64,000 nucleotides of DNA from NCBI GenBank assembly GCA_003208835.1, contig QCVD01000006.1:1-64000 (forward strand), given 5' to 3'. Of this stretch, positions 55,448 to 64,000 are shown piece by piece. Positions within the stretch are counted from its first letter, which is position 1. Every line of letters starts with the position of its first letter. The notes under the pieces are model-generated. The model ran no database searches, had not been told where the DNA came from, and was given only the letters and a program-made list of their open reading frames with translations. The stretch comes from Synechococcus sp. AG-683-C23 (GTDB taxonomy: Bacteria > Cyanobacteriota > Cyanobacteriia > PCC-6307 > Cyanobiaceae). The translations under genes and the position numbers were made by a program.

Positions 55448-56262
55448 GCCTCCGCGCCTCAACATCGCACCAGCCACTGCAACACCGCACGGTGGTGGTT
55501 ACGCGTGCGGCCGAGCAGCAGGGAGAGGCCAGAGAACTCCTCGAGGCCCAGGGGGCCAACGTTCTTGACTTGCCAGCACTGGTGATCGTTCCCCCAGACC
55601 ACTGGGGCCCTCTCGACGATGCCTTAGCAGACCTCGACAATTTTCATTGGCTGGTGTTTTCCAGTGCCAATGGTGTCTTGGCCGTTGAACAACGACTGCA
55701 ACGACAGCAGCGCAGCCTATGCCGGCTGCCCAAGGGCCTCAACATTGCAGCCGTTGGACGTAAGACAGCACGGCTTCTCGAGGAGCTTGGAGCCCCTGCC
55801 GATTTCGTACCTCCCAGCTTTGTTGCTGAGAGTTTGATTGATCATTTCCCCGTATCCGGCTGGGGATTAACCATGCTTCTGCCCAGGGTTCAACACGGCG
55901 GCAGAACAGTGTTGGCCGATGCCTTCGGCGAAGCAGGGGTGCGCGTGGTGGAGGTTGCCGCCTACGACTCCCGCTGCCCAGAACACATGGCAGAACCAGC
56001 CGCCACGGCCCTAGCCGATGGCGCGGTGGATGCGATCGCCTTCACCAGCGGTAAAACTGCATTGCATACCGCCCAGCTCATGGAGAAGCGCTTCGGGAGC
56101 GGATGGGAACAACATCTAAACGGTGTTGCCGTGGTGTCGATCGGGCCTCAAACCAGCCGCAGCTGCCATGAACACTTCGGCCGTGTGGATGCAGAAGCAG
56201 ACCCGCACGACCTGGAGGGCTTAGTCAACGCCTGCACTCAAGCGATGCAGAGCAAATCCTGA
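55444..56262 (+). CDS. hemD: Uroporphyrinogen-III synthase
   Basis: Closes and flips ring D of hydroxymethylbilane to give uroporphyrinogen III, needed for chlorophyll, haem and bilins. 272 residues from GTG, two alpha/beta lobes. HRTVVVTRAAEQQGEARELL at the start, VFSSANGVLAVEQRL, LNIAAVGRKTARLLEELG, DAIAFTSGKTALHTAQLM and VVSIGPQTSRSCHEHF cover the conserved contacts, though the family is loosely conserved. Coupled to the glycosyltransferase by GTGA overlap; its 3' end overlaps the next convergent gene by 25 bases. Confidence 0.9.
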   Translation: MSLRASTSHQPLQHRTVVVTRAAEQQGEARELLEAQGANVLDLPALVIVPPDHWGPLDDALADLDNFHWLVFSSANGVLAVEQRLQRQQRSLCRLPKGLNIAAVGRKTARLLEELGAPADFVPPSFVAESLIDHFPVSGWGLTMLLPRVQHGGRTVLADAFGEAGVRVVEVAAYDSRCPEHMAEPAATALADGAVDAIAFTSGKTALHTAQLMEKRFGSGWEQHLNGVAVVSIGPQTSRSCHEHFGRVDAEADPHDLEGLVNACTQAMQSKS

Positions 56263-56747
56263 GCTTTGCCGTTCTCAGCCAACTGAACACAACCGTTCTG
56301 ATCATCAATGGTCAGCACCGACCACCCCTCAGGCAGGACGAGGGGATGATCCGCAGAACAATGACCGCGAGGACCAACACAAATTTCACCAAGATTCGTC
56401 CCGAAGGCGAACAGCGCACGCTTTTGCGTGCCCACGGTCAGGACACCCAACAAACGGGAGCCCCCAGAGGCAGGCTGATCAGCTCCAGCTGCAACCGCAA
56501 CCGCTAGGGGACTGAAGGGATCAGCTCGTCCCGATGGCACCGCACCCTGCACCTGTTGAGCTGTGGGCAGTGGTTTTAAACCGGTCGCCCCAGACACCAG
56601 TGGCGTTTTTTTAAGCGGTGGAGCATCGCTCTGCTGCGATTGCGGGGCCAAGGGCGGGGCACCACTTTCAGCAGCAAGGGGAATGGACGACTGGTCTCCA
56701 CAAGAGGAGATGCCAATGACCAGCACCAGCCGCCCAATGCCCTGCAT
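56238..56747 (-). CDS. Predicted lipoprotein of unknown function
   Basis: 169 residues from ATG 56747. Short signal MQGIGRLVLVIGISSCGDQ: the cysteine follows I-S-S, a workable lipobox. A Pro/Ala/Gln/Ser-rich linker follows (about 20-80). The C-terminal part has SGRADPFSPL, LLGVLTVGTQKRALFAFGTN and CVGPRGHC with two cysteines, and ends QDLLCIA. The GR-x-DPF start and a repeat of small beta strands faintly recall pilus assembly PilP, but I would not assign that. Last gene of a minus-strand run after zds and SRPBCC. Confidence 0.65.
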   Translation of the reverse strand: MQGIGRLVLVIGISSCGDQSSIPLAAESGAPPLAPQSQQSDAPPLKKTPLVSGATGLKPLPTAQQVQGAVPSGRADPFSPLAVAVAAGADQPASGGSRLLGVLTVGTQKRALFAFGTNLGEICVGPRGHCSADHPLVLPEGWSVLTIDDQNGCVQLAENGKAQDLLCIA

Positions 56748-56757
56748 CAAGCCAGCC

Positions 56758-57198
56758 TTAGCCGTCAACTTCCACCACATCACGGAAACGGTCAAGATTC
56801 GCCTGAAGCTCCTTCGTCACAATCCCCCCCAAGATGCTTGGGTCCATCAACGGTGCCAAGACCCTGGGTAGTTCGTAACTCACGCTGAGCTTCACAACGG
56901 TGCAGTCCGGCGTTTGAGGGTAAAAGCGCACCGCACCCTTGGTGGGCAACCCACCGACCGATGACCAATGAAGTTGTTGCTCTTCAACACGCTGCGTAAT
57001 CCGCGCTTTCCAGGTGAATCGAAAACCCTGGGCAGCAAGGATCCAATCGGTGAGATCAGGGTCATCGACCTGGGTTTTTACCGATTCAATCCAACGCATC
57101 CACTTCGGCATGGCCTCAAGGTCGCTCCACACCGTCCAAACCTTGTCTGCAGAGGCCTGAACTTCCGTCGTGACCGTATTTTCTAGCCAGCGTCCCAT
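56758..57198 (-). CDS. SRPBCC/START-like protein next to zeta-carotene desaturase
   Basis: 146 residues. VTTEVQASADKVWTVWSDLE and AMPKWMRWIESVKT, the usual polyketide-cyclase/dehydrase N-terminal helix and helix pair, then LHWSSVGGLPTKGAVRFYPQ, VKLSVSYELPRVLAPLM and a long C-terminal helix. The fold makes a hydrophobic pocket that binds lipids or pigments. It starts one base past the zds stop, and I recall this pairing in other cyanobacteria, so a role in carotenoid handling is likely but not shown. Confidence 0.8.
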   Translation of the reverse strand: MGRWLENTVTTEVQASADKVWTVWSDLEAMPKWMRWIESVKTQVDDPDLTDWILAAQGFRFTWKARITQRVEEQQLHWSSVGGLPTKGAVRFYPQTPDCTVVKLSVSYELPRVLAPLMDPSILGGIVTKELQANLDRFRDVVEVDG

Positions 57199-58665
57199 CT
57201 AGGCCACCGCTGCGTTTGTCGCCAACTTGGCCGGCTGATCGAGGATGGCAGCAGCCGCTAAATGGCCACTCATCGTTGCTCCTTCCATGGAATCGATGTA
57301 GTCCTGTTTGGTGTAGCTGCCGGCCAAAAAGAAGTTGCCGATGGGGGTGCGCTGATCAGGGCGATAGGGCTCCATTCCAGGTGCCTCGCGATACAGCGAT
57401 TGGGCCAGTTTCACAACATTGCTCCAAGTGAGCTTGAGGTTGTGGGCTGAAGGGAAAAGAGCCCGTACCTGGCGATCCGTATGGGCAACAATGTCGTCCA
57501 CTGATTTGGGTATCCAAGGATCTCCCGGTGTGAGAACACACTGCAAAAGCGAGCCCTCACCCTCTTTGCGGTAATCCTCCGGACTGGCGAGTGCGAGATC
57601 AGCAAAACAGCTGAAATCCGCGTCAGCCGTATAAAGCAAATTGTTTAAACCAGTGGGGTTGTTGAGATCTCTACGCTGGCTCTCATGCTCGTCGTTGAGT
57701 TCAGTCACCCAACCGTCGTAACGCAGCTGCACCGTGGCCACTGGCACGGCCTCAAGCTGGTGTATGGCATCAAATTGAGGGAATTTGCGCCAAGCCTCTG
57801 GCAACAGCCTCTGAATACCCGGAACATCACACGCGGCCAAATAAATATCGGCTTCCACACTGGTGTCACCGTCCGGTGTCCCCAACAGAAGACCGGTCAC
57901 AACTGGATTTTCACCATCCGAATACTGAACATCCTTCACCCGATGGCGTAGATGCAATTTGGCGCCACGAGCCAGGATGTAATCAAGGATTGGACCCGTC
58001 AGCCAGCGATGAGGTGACCCCTTGAGCAGGTTCAACTTCGATGCCTCAGTTTTTGAGGCAAACATCATGAAAATCGTGAGCATGCAGCGGGCCGATATCG
58101 CTTCGCAATCGATGAATCCCAGCGCATACGCAATCGGATTCCACATGCGACGGATGCTCTCAAGACTGCCGCCATGGCCCACAAACCAATCCTGGAAGCT
58201 GACTGAATCCAAGGCGCGAATGGTACGCATCGCGCCCTCGTAATCCACCAACCCACGCACGATGGGACTGGTGCCAAGCGCTAAGGCATTACGCAGCTTG
58301 TCGATCCAACTGAGCTGTGGCGTTGTGAAAAAAGCCTTCAGTCCATTGAACGGAGCACCAATCGGAAAGCGAAAATCGAGCTCACGCAAGTCACCCCCTT
58401 CGTTCACAAACAAGTGGGTATGAACCTTCGGCAGCAGATTTTCGAAGGCCCCCACCTTCTTCATCAAGGCGAAGAGATTGGCGTAATTGAAGAAGAAGAC
58501 GTGGAGCCCCATTTCGATGTGGTTGCCGTCCGGGTCTTCCCAACTGCCCACCTTGCCGCCCATAAACGGACGTGCTTCGTACAGGTTCACCTCATGGCCC
58601 GCATCAACAAGATCAACTGCAGCGGTAAGGCCAGCGAGACCGGAACCGACAATCGCGACCCGCAC
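57199..58665 (-). CDS. zds: Zeta-carotene desaturase
   Basis: Converts zeta-carotene to lycopene via neurosporene at the membrane, using plastoquinone as acceptor. 488 residues from GTG 58665, which gives the usual start [23 protein letters not shown] dinucleotide motif at residues 3-16, then [15 protein letters not shown]. Late motif [22 protein letters not shown] is the C-terminal FAD contact of the CrtQ/Pds family. An upstream ATG 58785 would add a hydrophobic tail that runs into the divergent gene's promoter. Also called crtQ in cyanobacteria. Confidence 0.93.
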   Translation of the reverse strand: MRVAIVGSGLAGLTAAVDLVDAGHEVNLYEARPFMGGKVGSWEDPDGNHIEMGLHVFFFNYANLFALMKKVGAFENLLPKVHTHLFVNEGGDLRELDFRFPIGAPFNGLKAFFTTPQLSWIDKLRNALALGTSPIVRGLVDYEGAMRTIRALDSVSFQDWFVGHGGSLESIRRMWNPIAYALGFIDCEAISARCMLTIFMMFASKTEASKLNLLKGSPHRWLTGPILDYILARGAKLHLRHRVKDVQYSDGENPVVTGLLLGTPDGDTSVEADIYLAACDVPGIQRLLPEAWRKFPQFDAIHQLEAVPVATVQLRYDGWVTELNDEHESQRRDLNNPTGLNNLLYTADADFSCFADLALASPEDYRKEGEGSLLQCVLTPGDPWIPKSVDDIVAHTDRQVRALFPSAHNLKLTWSNVVKLAQSLYREAPGMEPYRPDQRTPIGNFFLAGSYTKQDYIDSMEGATMSGHLAAAAILDQPAKLATNAAVA

Positions 58666-58688
58666 CTTGAGACGTTCAACTGGGTCGA

Positions 58689-58712
58689 CTCTATGTATAA
58701 ACCTCCATAGAG
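58689..58712. promoter_or_regulatory. Inverted repeat between zds and the SufA-like gene
   Basis: CTCTATG-N10-CATAGAG with TATAAA inside, centred in the 70-base gap between two divergent starts. It could be an operator or a pair of back-to-back promoter elements. It matches none of the operator consensus sequences I know, including SufR. Confidence 0.4.
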
Positions 58713-58735
58713 TGGGGCTCGAGCACGCGGCAAGC

Positions 58736-59128
58736 ATGACCACCACAACCACCACGATGCCGACCCATACCGCCAAAGACGGCAAAGGGATTCTGATTAC
58801 AGAACCGGCGATGCAACAGCTGGCAAAGCTTTGCGGAGATCAAGCAAGCAATCAGGTGCTGCGGGTAGGGGTGCGCTCCGGTGGCTGCAGCGGCATGAGC
58901 TACACGATGGATTTCGTGCCTGCCTCCGACGCCCTCGACGACGACGAGAGCTACGACTACGAAGCATCCGATGGCCAGGGATTCCGTGTGATCTGTGATC
59001 CCAAGAGCCTGCTGTACATCTACGGCATGCAGCTCGACTTCAGCACCGCGCTGATTGGCGGTGGCTTCAACTTCACCAATCCCAATGCCACGCAAACCTG
59101 CGGCTGTGGAAGTTCGTTTGCTGTTTGA
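58736..59128 (+). CDS. sufA: A-type iron-sulfur carrier (SufA/IscA-like)
   Basis: Scaffold or carrier that hands [Fe-S] clusters to apoproteins; in cyanobacteria important for photosystem I assembly. 130 residues from ATG 58736. Conserved cysteines: [16 protein letters not shown], and the C-terminal [10 protein letters not shown] pair. [16 protein letters not shown] at the start and [20 protein letters not shown] in the middle are standard. Longer N-terminal tail ([18 protein letters not shown]) than E. coli. Divergent from zds, 70 bases apart. Confidence 0.9.
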   Translation: MTTTTTTMPTHTAKDGKGILITEPAMQQLAKLCGDQASNQVLRVGVRSGGCSGMSYTMDFVPASDALDDDESYDYEASDGQGFRVICDPKSLLYIYGMQLDFSTALIGGGFNFTNPNATQTCGCGSSFAV

Positions 59129-59184
59129 TTGCAACGACGAAGTCGCATGGGAATCTGAGTAGATACAACGCCTCTTCACCGTCG

Positions 59185-59604
59185 ATGGAGTCCTCCGCGG
59201 ACAACCTGTTCGATCAGGCCATGGCTCGCTACCAGGCGGGTGCAGCAGCATCTGAGGTGCTGCCTGACTTTCTCCAGATCACCGAGGCTTCACCAGGGCA
59301 ATCAGCAGGGTGGACCTGTTTGTCGTGGTTGCAATTGCTTTGCGACCAACCGGAAGATGCCTTGAGGTCTGCTCGGCTCGCCGTGAAATTCAATGCCCAA
59401 GATCCGCAAGCCAGAATCAATCTCAGCCTTGCGCTGCTTGAAACGAAATCGAAGGGAGTCCGCGACCACATTCAGGTGGTTCAACAGGTGATCGCCTTTG
59501 CGCCCGAAGCAGCAGGCGACCTCAAAACGTCCATTGCCGATGGTTTGCAACGGAAACCGGGATGGAAAGCGCTCGAAAAAGTAAAAGCCTGGCTCGATTT
59601 CTAA
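59185..59604 (+). CDS. TPR-like small protein
   Basis: 139 residues from ATG 59185 (the frame is open 60 bases further up to a TTG that overlaps sufA's end). Helical repeats: FDQAMARYQAGAAASEVLPD, WTCLSWLQLLCDQPEDALRS, ARLAVKFNAQDPQARINLSL and then RDHIQVVQQVIAFAPEAAGD. The sizes match three tetratricopeptide-like units. Ends KVKAWLDF. Function unknown; could be a partner of the A-type carrier given adjacency and shared direction, but this is only context. Confidence 0.75.
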   Translation: MESSADNLFDQAMARYQAGAAASEVLPDFLQITEASPGQSAGWTCLSWLQLLCDQPEDALRSARLAVKFNAQDPQARINLSLALLETKSKGVRDHIQVVQQVIAFAPEAAGDLKTSIADGLQRKPGWKALEKVKAWLDF

Positions 59605-59690
59605 ATCAACTATTCCTTTCCTATTGATCACTGTGGATCCCATCCTCTGCGGATCACACAGCGTTCTGATTTGAATCCAGCCTTGGCAGA

Positions 59691-59858
59691 ATGGTTGGGA
59701 TGTGGACTATCACCCGACTTCCTTCCGAGGCCAGCTGCCACGCAGTCAAGGAACAGGCCTATCAACGTCGCGATGAACGTTTGGCTAGGGCAGCCCAACG
59801 ACTCAAAATGACAAGGGAAGCCAACGGCATTCCTGATCCTTCCACCTGGATGTGGTAA
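59691..59858 (+). CDS. Small conserved-looking protein of 55 residues
   Basis: ATG 59691 to TAA 59858; a start at ATG 59700 would give 52 residues (MWTITRLPSEASCHAVKEQA then YQRRDERLARAAQRLKMTRE). Basic amphipathic helix, ending GIPDPSTWMW. The stop is followed without a gap by the TTG of the lipid-A-related gene, so the two reading frames were kept adjacent. I do not recognise a family. Evidence is the intact frame, codon composition like its neighbours and the tight junction. Confidence 0.6.
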   Translation: MVGMWTITRLPSEASCHAVKEQAYQRRDERLARAAQRLKMTREANGIPDPSTWMW

Positions 59859-61061
59859 TTGGGACGTATTCTTCTACTCAGTAATGGCCACGGCGAAGAT
59901 CTGTCCGGGTCGTTACTCGGCAGTGCGCTCCGTACCTTCGGCCATGAGGTCACCGCCCTTCCTTTAGCTGGCCTGGGACGGCCTTATTCCCAAGCCAAGA
60001 TCCACTTACTTGGCAGCAGCCATGAATTCAGCACTGGCGGGATCGGCTACACCAGCCTGCAAGGGCGGTTAACAGAACTCTTCCAAGGACAAATTCTTTA
60101 TCTGCTGCGTCGTCTGCTCCGCCTCCTACGCCATGCCCATCGGTTCGATCTGATCGTGGTGGTGGGCGACGTTATTCCCGTGATTGCTGCGTGGCTCACC
60201 CGCCGTCCAGTGGCGACCTATCTCGTGGCTTACTCCAGTCATTACGAGGGCAAACTCCGACTGCCATGGCCCTGTGGGCCCATGCTGTCTGGAAGGCATT
60301 TTCTTGCCATTTTCAGCCGGGATCAACTCACTGCAGACGATCTGAGTGAACAGCTGGCACGACCGATGCAGTTTCTCGGCAATCCTTTTATGGACCCGGT
60401 GTTAACCGCAACACAGCCGCTGGCCCATGCCCAAAAGCCGATGGCCCGTGCCCAACATCGGATTGGCCTTCTGCCCGGCAGCCGTCTCCCCGAGCTGGAG
60501 GCCAACCTGAAGTTGCTTCTCAAAATGAGTACTCAACTCCCAGACAACATGGGGATCTCGCTCGAACTCGCCCTCGTCTCCAGCCTTAATGACAAGAGTT
60601 TAAAACGTTGTGCCAACGCTGTTGGCTGGCAGCATCGGGAGGGTCGACTGGAGCGGCAGGGATCTCCTGAAGTTCAGGTCCATCGCGGAGCCTTTCAGGC
60701 GGTTTTGCAACACAGCGATCTAGTGATCAGCATGGCCGGCACGGCGGCAGAACAGGCCGTTGGCCTAGCCAAGCCAGTGTTGCAACTTCCAGGCCAGGGC
60801 CCTCAGTTCACCGCATCCTTTGCTGAAGCGCAGCGGCGGCTTCTAGGACCCACAGTGTTCTGCGCCCCTGGCGATAGCGGCAGCCGTTACAACCTCTCAG
60901 CCTCGGCGCAACTGGCCCTGCAATTGCTGGAGCGAATCGATCACGACCGCGATTTCCAGCATCAGTGCCAGAACGAAGCGTTGCGCAGGCTGGGGAACAG
61001 CGGTGGGGGTCTGAGAATGGCTTCGGCCATTAGCGACCTTTGCCCATCAACAGCACCATGA
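59859..61061 (+). CDS. Lipid-A-disaccharide synthase-related glycosyltransferase
   Basis: 400 residues from TTG directly after the small gene's stop. GT-B fold: ILLLSNGHGEDLSGSLLGSA at the start, VVGDVIPVIAAWLTRRPVA in the first lobe, GLLPGSRLPELEANLKLLLK and SDLVISMAGTAAEQAVGLAKP in the second, the nucleotide-sugar site. Related to LpxB but distinct; cyanobacteria carry this second group (TIGR03492) without a known product. Marine Synechococcus lipopolysaccharide is unusual, so this enzyme may be a lipid glycosyltransferase. Overlaps the next gene by ATGA. Confidence 0.87.
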   Translation: MGRILLLSNGHGEDLSGSLLGSALRTFGHEVTALPLAGLGRPYSQAKIHLLGSSHEFSTGGIGYTSLQGRLTELFQGQILYLLRRLLRLLRHAHRFDLIVVVGDVIPVIAAWLTRRPVATYLVAYSSHYEGKLRLPWPCGPMLSGRHFLAIFSRDQLTADDLSEQLARPMQFLGNPFMDPVLTATQPLAHAQKPMARAQHRIGLLPGSRLPELEANLKLLLKMSTQLPDNMGISLELALVSSLNDKSLKRCANAVGWQHREGRLERQGSPEVQVHRGAFQAVLQHSDLVISMAGTAAEQAVGLAKPVLQLPGQGPQFTASFAEAQRRLLGPTVFCAPGDSGSRYNLSASAQLALQLLERIDHDRDFQHQCQNEALRRLGNSGGGLRMASAISDLCPSTAP

Positions 61062-61330
61062 CGGAAGGAGCAGAACCCACCTGGAAACGTTGGCTGGATC
61101 GGCTATTGATGCTGAATGTGCTGGTGGTCTTTCTCGGGGCAGGATTTTTTGTGACGGCTGTTTTAGCCCAAAGTCAAGGACAGTCAGCTCCAATGGATCT
61201 CTTTCAAAAGCTTTGGCAGCCCCTATTCACCCCAGCGATCAGCTTGTTAATCATGGCGGCTATTTTAAGCGGAATCCTTAGCTGGTGGCAGCGGCGAGGG
61301 CTGAAGCCAGGGTCGGGTAGCGGAAACTAA
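61058..61330 (+). CDS. Small two-helix membrane protein
   Basis: 90 residues from ATG 61058, which overlaps the preceding stop as ATGA. Two membrane segments: LLMLNVLVVFLGAGFFVTAV and LFTPAISLLIMAAILSGILSW, with an outside loop QSQGQSAPMDLFQKLWQ. Basic C-terminus (WWQRRGLKPGSGSGN). I do not recognise the family, but coupling to the lipid-A-related gene suggests a membrane helper for it. 3' end overlaps the convergent epimerase gene by 53 bases. Confidence 0.75.
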   Translation: MTEGAEPTWKRWLDRLLMLNVLVVFLGAGFFVTAVLAQSQGQSAPMDLFQKLWQPLFTPAISLLIMAAILSGILSWWQRRGLKPGSGSGN

Positions 61331-62207
61331 ATCCAAGTTGATCCAGCCGCTCAGAGGCCACATGCTGACCTTCAAGAACAACCTTGGCACCATCGCCGAG
61401 GAGCAGCTGCAACAAGGGTCCGGGCACAGGCAAAAGACTGGGACGGTTGAGGCTTCTACCCAACTGGTTCGAGAACGCTGCCATCGACACAGGCTCCGAC
61501 GCCACTGCATTCACCACACCAGACCAAGCCTGATCAGTCAGCGCTGTCTGAACCAGAGCACAGAGATCACTACGATGGATCCAGCTCATCCATTGCTTGC
61601 CACTGCCAATCGGCCCACCGAAGCCAATGCGAAAAATGGGCAACATTTTTCCGAGTGCTCCCCCATCAGGAGCCAAAACAATGCCAATCCGAAGACTCAC
61701 CTGACGAACGGAATCTGGTACGGCGGAAGCAGCCGCCTCCCAGCGTTGACACAACGAGGCGAGGAAGTCGGCCCCTGCCGGACTGGACTCCATAAATTTG
61801 TCGGTGAGGCTGGTCCCAAAAAAACCAATCGCTGATGCATTGATCAGTACGCCCGGTGGTGACGCTGAAGCCGCCATCGCATCAACCAGCAAGCGCGTTG
61901 TCTCCAAGCGGCTGTCTTCCAACAGCTTGAGATGGGCCGTCGTCCAACGTTTTTCGGCGATGGGCTCACCGGCCAGATTCACCACGGCATCCGACATTGA
62001 TACGGCTTCCACCAACTCAGGATTTTGCCAAGAGACCGTCTTGGCGGGGTCTAGCTGCAGCCACTTGAGTCGTCCGTCGGCGCGTTCTGCCTCATAGCCC
62101 CGAGCCAGGCGACGGCTCACCAAAGTGAGCTGATGATTGGCCTCCAATAAGGCGGGAACCAGCTCACGGCCAACAAAGCCAGTGCAGCCAAGCAGCAACA
62201 GTTGCAT
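61278..62207 (-). CDS. TIGR01777-type NAD(P)-dependent epimerase
   Basis: 309 residues from ATG 62207 (62225 adds six). Extended short-chain dehydrogenase: QLLLLGCTGFVGRELVPALL (G-x-T-G-F-x-G motif), VVNLAGEPIAEKRWT, LINASAIGFFG, and SWIHRSDLCALVQTALTD near 215. The family is called SDR39U1 or YfcH in other organisms; its substrate is not known. The Tyr-x3-Lys of usual SDRs is absent as in family relatives, with GFFG at the place. Confidence 0.87.
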   Translation of the reverse strand: MQLLLLGCTGFVGRELVPALLEANHQLTLVSRRLARGYEAERADGRLKWLQLDPAKTVSWQNPELVEAVSMSDAVVNLAGEPIAEKRWTTAHLKLLEDSRLETTRLLVDAMAASASPPGVLINASAIGFFGTSLTDKFMESSPAGADFLASLCQRWEAAASAVPDSVRQVSLRIGIVLAPDGGALGKMLPIFRIGFGGPIGSGKQWMSWIHRSDLCALVQTALTDQAWSGVVNAVASEPVSMAAFSNQLGRSLNRPSLLPVPGPLLQLLLGDGAKVVLEGQHVASERLDQLGFSFRYPTLASALAAATS

Positions 62208-62377
62208 GGGGCAGGGATTGCACATACCGCAAGGCTAAGTGGGTTTCGCTTCGTCCGACGGCAACACCAGACCCAAACGATGCGCGATCGGCTAGGACAT
62301 GAGGGCTACGTGATCGTGCACAGGGTTGGTTTCTTTATCCCGTTGGTTTTAGCCTGCTGGTGTCTTCTGGACCTGAA

Positions 62378-62632
62378 ATGGCCGACTCCGACACCAACGC
62401 ACCCGCCAAGGCCAAACCGGCAGCCCTACGAAAAGGTGCGCTAGTGAAAGTGAACCTAAAGGCCTATTCCGCCAGCATCGAAGCGGCTGCCAGTGATCCC
62501 ACCCCACCGGATTACATCTTTGAAGGCCCCGGAGAACTTTTGGTCGTGAAGGGTGACTACGGCCAAGTGCGTTGGAATCGCCCCGTCCCCGATGTATGGC
62601 TGCGGATGGATCAATTGGAGGTTTACTCCTGA
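62378..62632 (+). CDS. ndhO: NAD(P)H-quinone oxidoreductase subunit O
   Basis: Small peripheral subunit of the cyanobacterial NDH-1 complex, important for cyclic electron flow. 84 residues from ATG 62378. The core [20 protein letters not shown] then [20 protein letters not shown] and [20 protein letters not shown] is the NdhO sequence pattern. Divergent from the SDR gene and convergent with a membrane glycosyltransferase gene, whose 3' end overlaps by ten bases. Confidence 0.93.
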   Translation: MADSDTNAPAKAKPAALRKGALVKVNLKAYSASIEAAASDPTPPDYIFEGPGELLVVKGDYGQVRWNRPVPDVWLRMDQLEVYS

Positions 62633-64000
62633 TCGGAGCTTTCCAACTCCGCTTCAACAGACGTCACAGCGGCGGGAACAGTGTTCAGCGCTGAGGGAAG
62701 TCTCCAAACAGCTCCAGCCAACACACCGCTGAGATCGCCAAGCGCCCGAAGCACGGGTTCCTCGTGCTGTTTCAAGGCCCCATCCGCAACGGACATGGCC
62801 GCCCATGGATTCCATCCAGCGAGATTCACAACGCTGCGGTATGCCGCAGGCCAAGGGTTATCTGGGATAAGTGTCTGCAGCTGCGCGAATTGCTCTGCGG
62901 CCTCATTCGGCCGATTGGCCAATACGGCCAATAAGGCCAAGGTCCAACGGGCTTGTTGATCCTTGGGATTAATCCGCAGACGCCTTGTTGCCTCGAGAGA
63001 CACCGGCTGTCGATACCTGAAATGGCTATCCAGCATGTGTTCCAGCGCAACAGCGCTAAACACAGGATCGAGGCCCTCAGGGCCCTGGGCCAAGCCCAGG
63101 GCTATTCGTGGAAAACGTTCGGCAAAACTTGGCCCCTGCACAGGCTGATCGACGCGCCGACGCCACAGGGAATAACCTCCTCCTTTCGGGCGCTGAAATT
63201 GCTCCACTTGCTCGAAGACGCCACTGCGACGGACGGCTCGATCGAGACGACGGGCCGCCTTCCGCACCGAACCCTGGTCGCCTTCAGCGAGAACAACCCA
63301 ATCCGCTCGTTCCAGCACAGGGTTGCGGTCTGCATCACTGCCCCCCAACTGGCGACCCACCAGATGCCCTCCGTTGCGACGGCCGTAGTAAGACACGTTG
63401 TGCTGGTTGAGATCTGGCGTACTTGGCACCACAATCAAGGTGCGGGATGGCAAGGCAGCATCGGCACCACCAGCGGCATCCACCAGCGCCTGAAGGGGGC
63501 CTCTAGGGCGATCGCCCAGACGCTCCAACTGCGTTGAAAAACCTGCTGGACAACACGCCAACACGCCTGCGGCAAGCAACGGACGCATCCAGCGCAGACC
63601 CTGTTGCTGCCACCCAAGGCCCCACTGCCACCAACCACGGGCCAGCAACAGCACCAGCATTGGCAACAGCGGAGCGATGTATCTGTCTCCTTTGTTCGGA
63701 CTCAACGTGGTGAGAATCCAAGCTCCCAAGAGATTGATCACCAGCCAGCACCAGGACCAGCCGCGGTCAGCGCTGGAATCGTGTCGGTGGAGCCACCAAA
63801 GCATCAGTCCGGAACATCCAACAGCGAGCAGCACCACCCCGAGCTGCTCCGGCAACAAGCGTGGATACCAAAGCCAACTCGCCCAACTGAGAACGCCGGG
63901 ATCACCCTCCCGCGCCGCCGATTCGAACACAGCTCGATTGGTACCTCCCAGGCTCGTAACCCAGTTGTGACGCAACCACGGTCCGAGCAGGGCCGCGGCC
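62623..64000 (-). CDS. Membrane glycosyltransferase of GT39/PMT-like type with C-terminal tail (5' end outside window)
   Basis: The frame stays open to the right edge, so the N-terminal catalytic part is missing; 458 codons are visible. It resumes at [20 protein letters not shown], the loop typical of cyanobacterial dolichyl-phosphate-mannose-like transferases, followed by helices ([60 protein letters not shown]). The last 250 residues are soluble, with a [11 protein letters not shown] border and TPR-like helices ([20 protein letters not shown]). It would move a sugar from a lipid carrier to a periplasmic acceptor; acceptor unknown. Confidence 0.85.
   Translation of the reverse strand, partial: AAALLGPWLRHNWVTSLGGTNRAVFESAAREGDPGVLSWASWLWYPRLLPEQLGVVLLAVGCSGLMLWWLHRHDSSADRGWSWCWLVINLLGAWILTTLSPNKGDRYIAPLLPMLVLLLARGWWQWGLGWQQQGLRWMRPLLAAGVLACCPAGFSTQLERLGDRPRGPLQALVDAAGGADAALPSRTLIVVPSTPDLNQHNVSYYGRRNGGHLVGRQLGGSDADRNPVLERADWVVLAEGDQGSVRKAARRLDRAVRRSGVFEQVEQFQRPKGGGYSLWRRRVDQPVQGPSFAERFPRIALGLAQGPEGLDPVFSAVALEHMLDSHFRYRQPVSLEATRRLRINPKDQQARWTLALLAVLANRPNEAAEQFAQLQTLIPDNPWPAAYRSVVNLAGWNPWAAMSVADGALKQHEEPVLRALGDLSGVLAGAVWRLPSALNTVPAAVTSVEAELESSDQE

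Overview
The window reads as core chromosome of a marine picocyanobacterium of the Synechococcus type. Supporting genes are psbU (present in Synechococcus, generally missing from Prochlorococcus), a single-helix high-light-inducible protein, ndhO, a 30-residue petL-like gene, a plant/cyanobacterial zeta-carotene desaturase, KtrA/KtrB potassium uptake, an L-aspartate oxidase, and an rRNA operon ordered 16S - tRNA-Ile - tRNA-Ala - 23S - 5S. Genes are densely packed on both strands, with many 4-base start/stop overlaps and several convergent 3' overlaps.

Layout. 1-3580: the 3'-truncated rarA fusion gene and pgm on the minus strand. 3581-6150: a looser, AT-richer stretch with one small secreted protein, a frameshifted tail of a calcium-binding (RTX-type) protein, a decayed tyrosine recombinase and a DUF1400-like protein; this is the only clearly accessory region. 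6159-16116: peroxiredoxin, coaX, cysH, NDH-2, hflX, an SLC13/TrkA_C permease, ktrB, ktrA and anmK. 16165-21723: small hypothetical genes, an ABC-F protein and an HtrA protease. 21740-27914: hrpB, hli, xseA/xseB, small membrane proteins, YihY. 27976-34010: one minus-strand rRNA operon with its terminator, two RNA processing stems, boxA-like sequences and a candidate promoter. 34022-38892: minus-strand run of inositol-monophosphatase, TolC, radical SAM/DUF512 and uppP. 38980-47585: DUF3120, psbU, nadB, VKOR-thioredoxin, rimO, MFS, petL, DUF4346, FemAB/GNAT-like. 47622-52611: RTX mini-protein, RibD-C reductase, double PTPS, aroK, DUF6816-like, GST, DUF751, rbfA. 52592-64000: GH3/NagZ-like, GT2-TPR, hemD, lipoprotein, SRPBCC, zds, SufA-like, TPR, a 55-residue protein, lipid-A-disaccharide-synthase-related, SDR epimerase, ndhO, and a 5'-truncated membrane glycosyltransferase.

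Linked functions: ktrB and ktrA encode both subunits of one K+ channel; xseA and xseB one nuclease; rimO and rbfA act on the 30S subunit; anmK, the NagZ-like hydrolase and uppP are cell-wall recycling/synthesis; psbU, hli, petL, ndhO and zds serve photosynthetic membranes.

I found no clear undescribed defence, CRISPR or biosynthetic system. The best leads are the decayed integrase/RTX patch, a Nif11-leader-like protein ending in a Gly-Gly motif, a 62-residue protein with a twin CX3C motif, a tandem PTPS next to a RibD-like reductase, a start-on-start overlap (CATG) of two divergent genes, and a 14-base tandem repeat.
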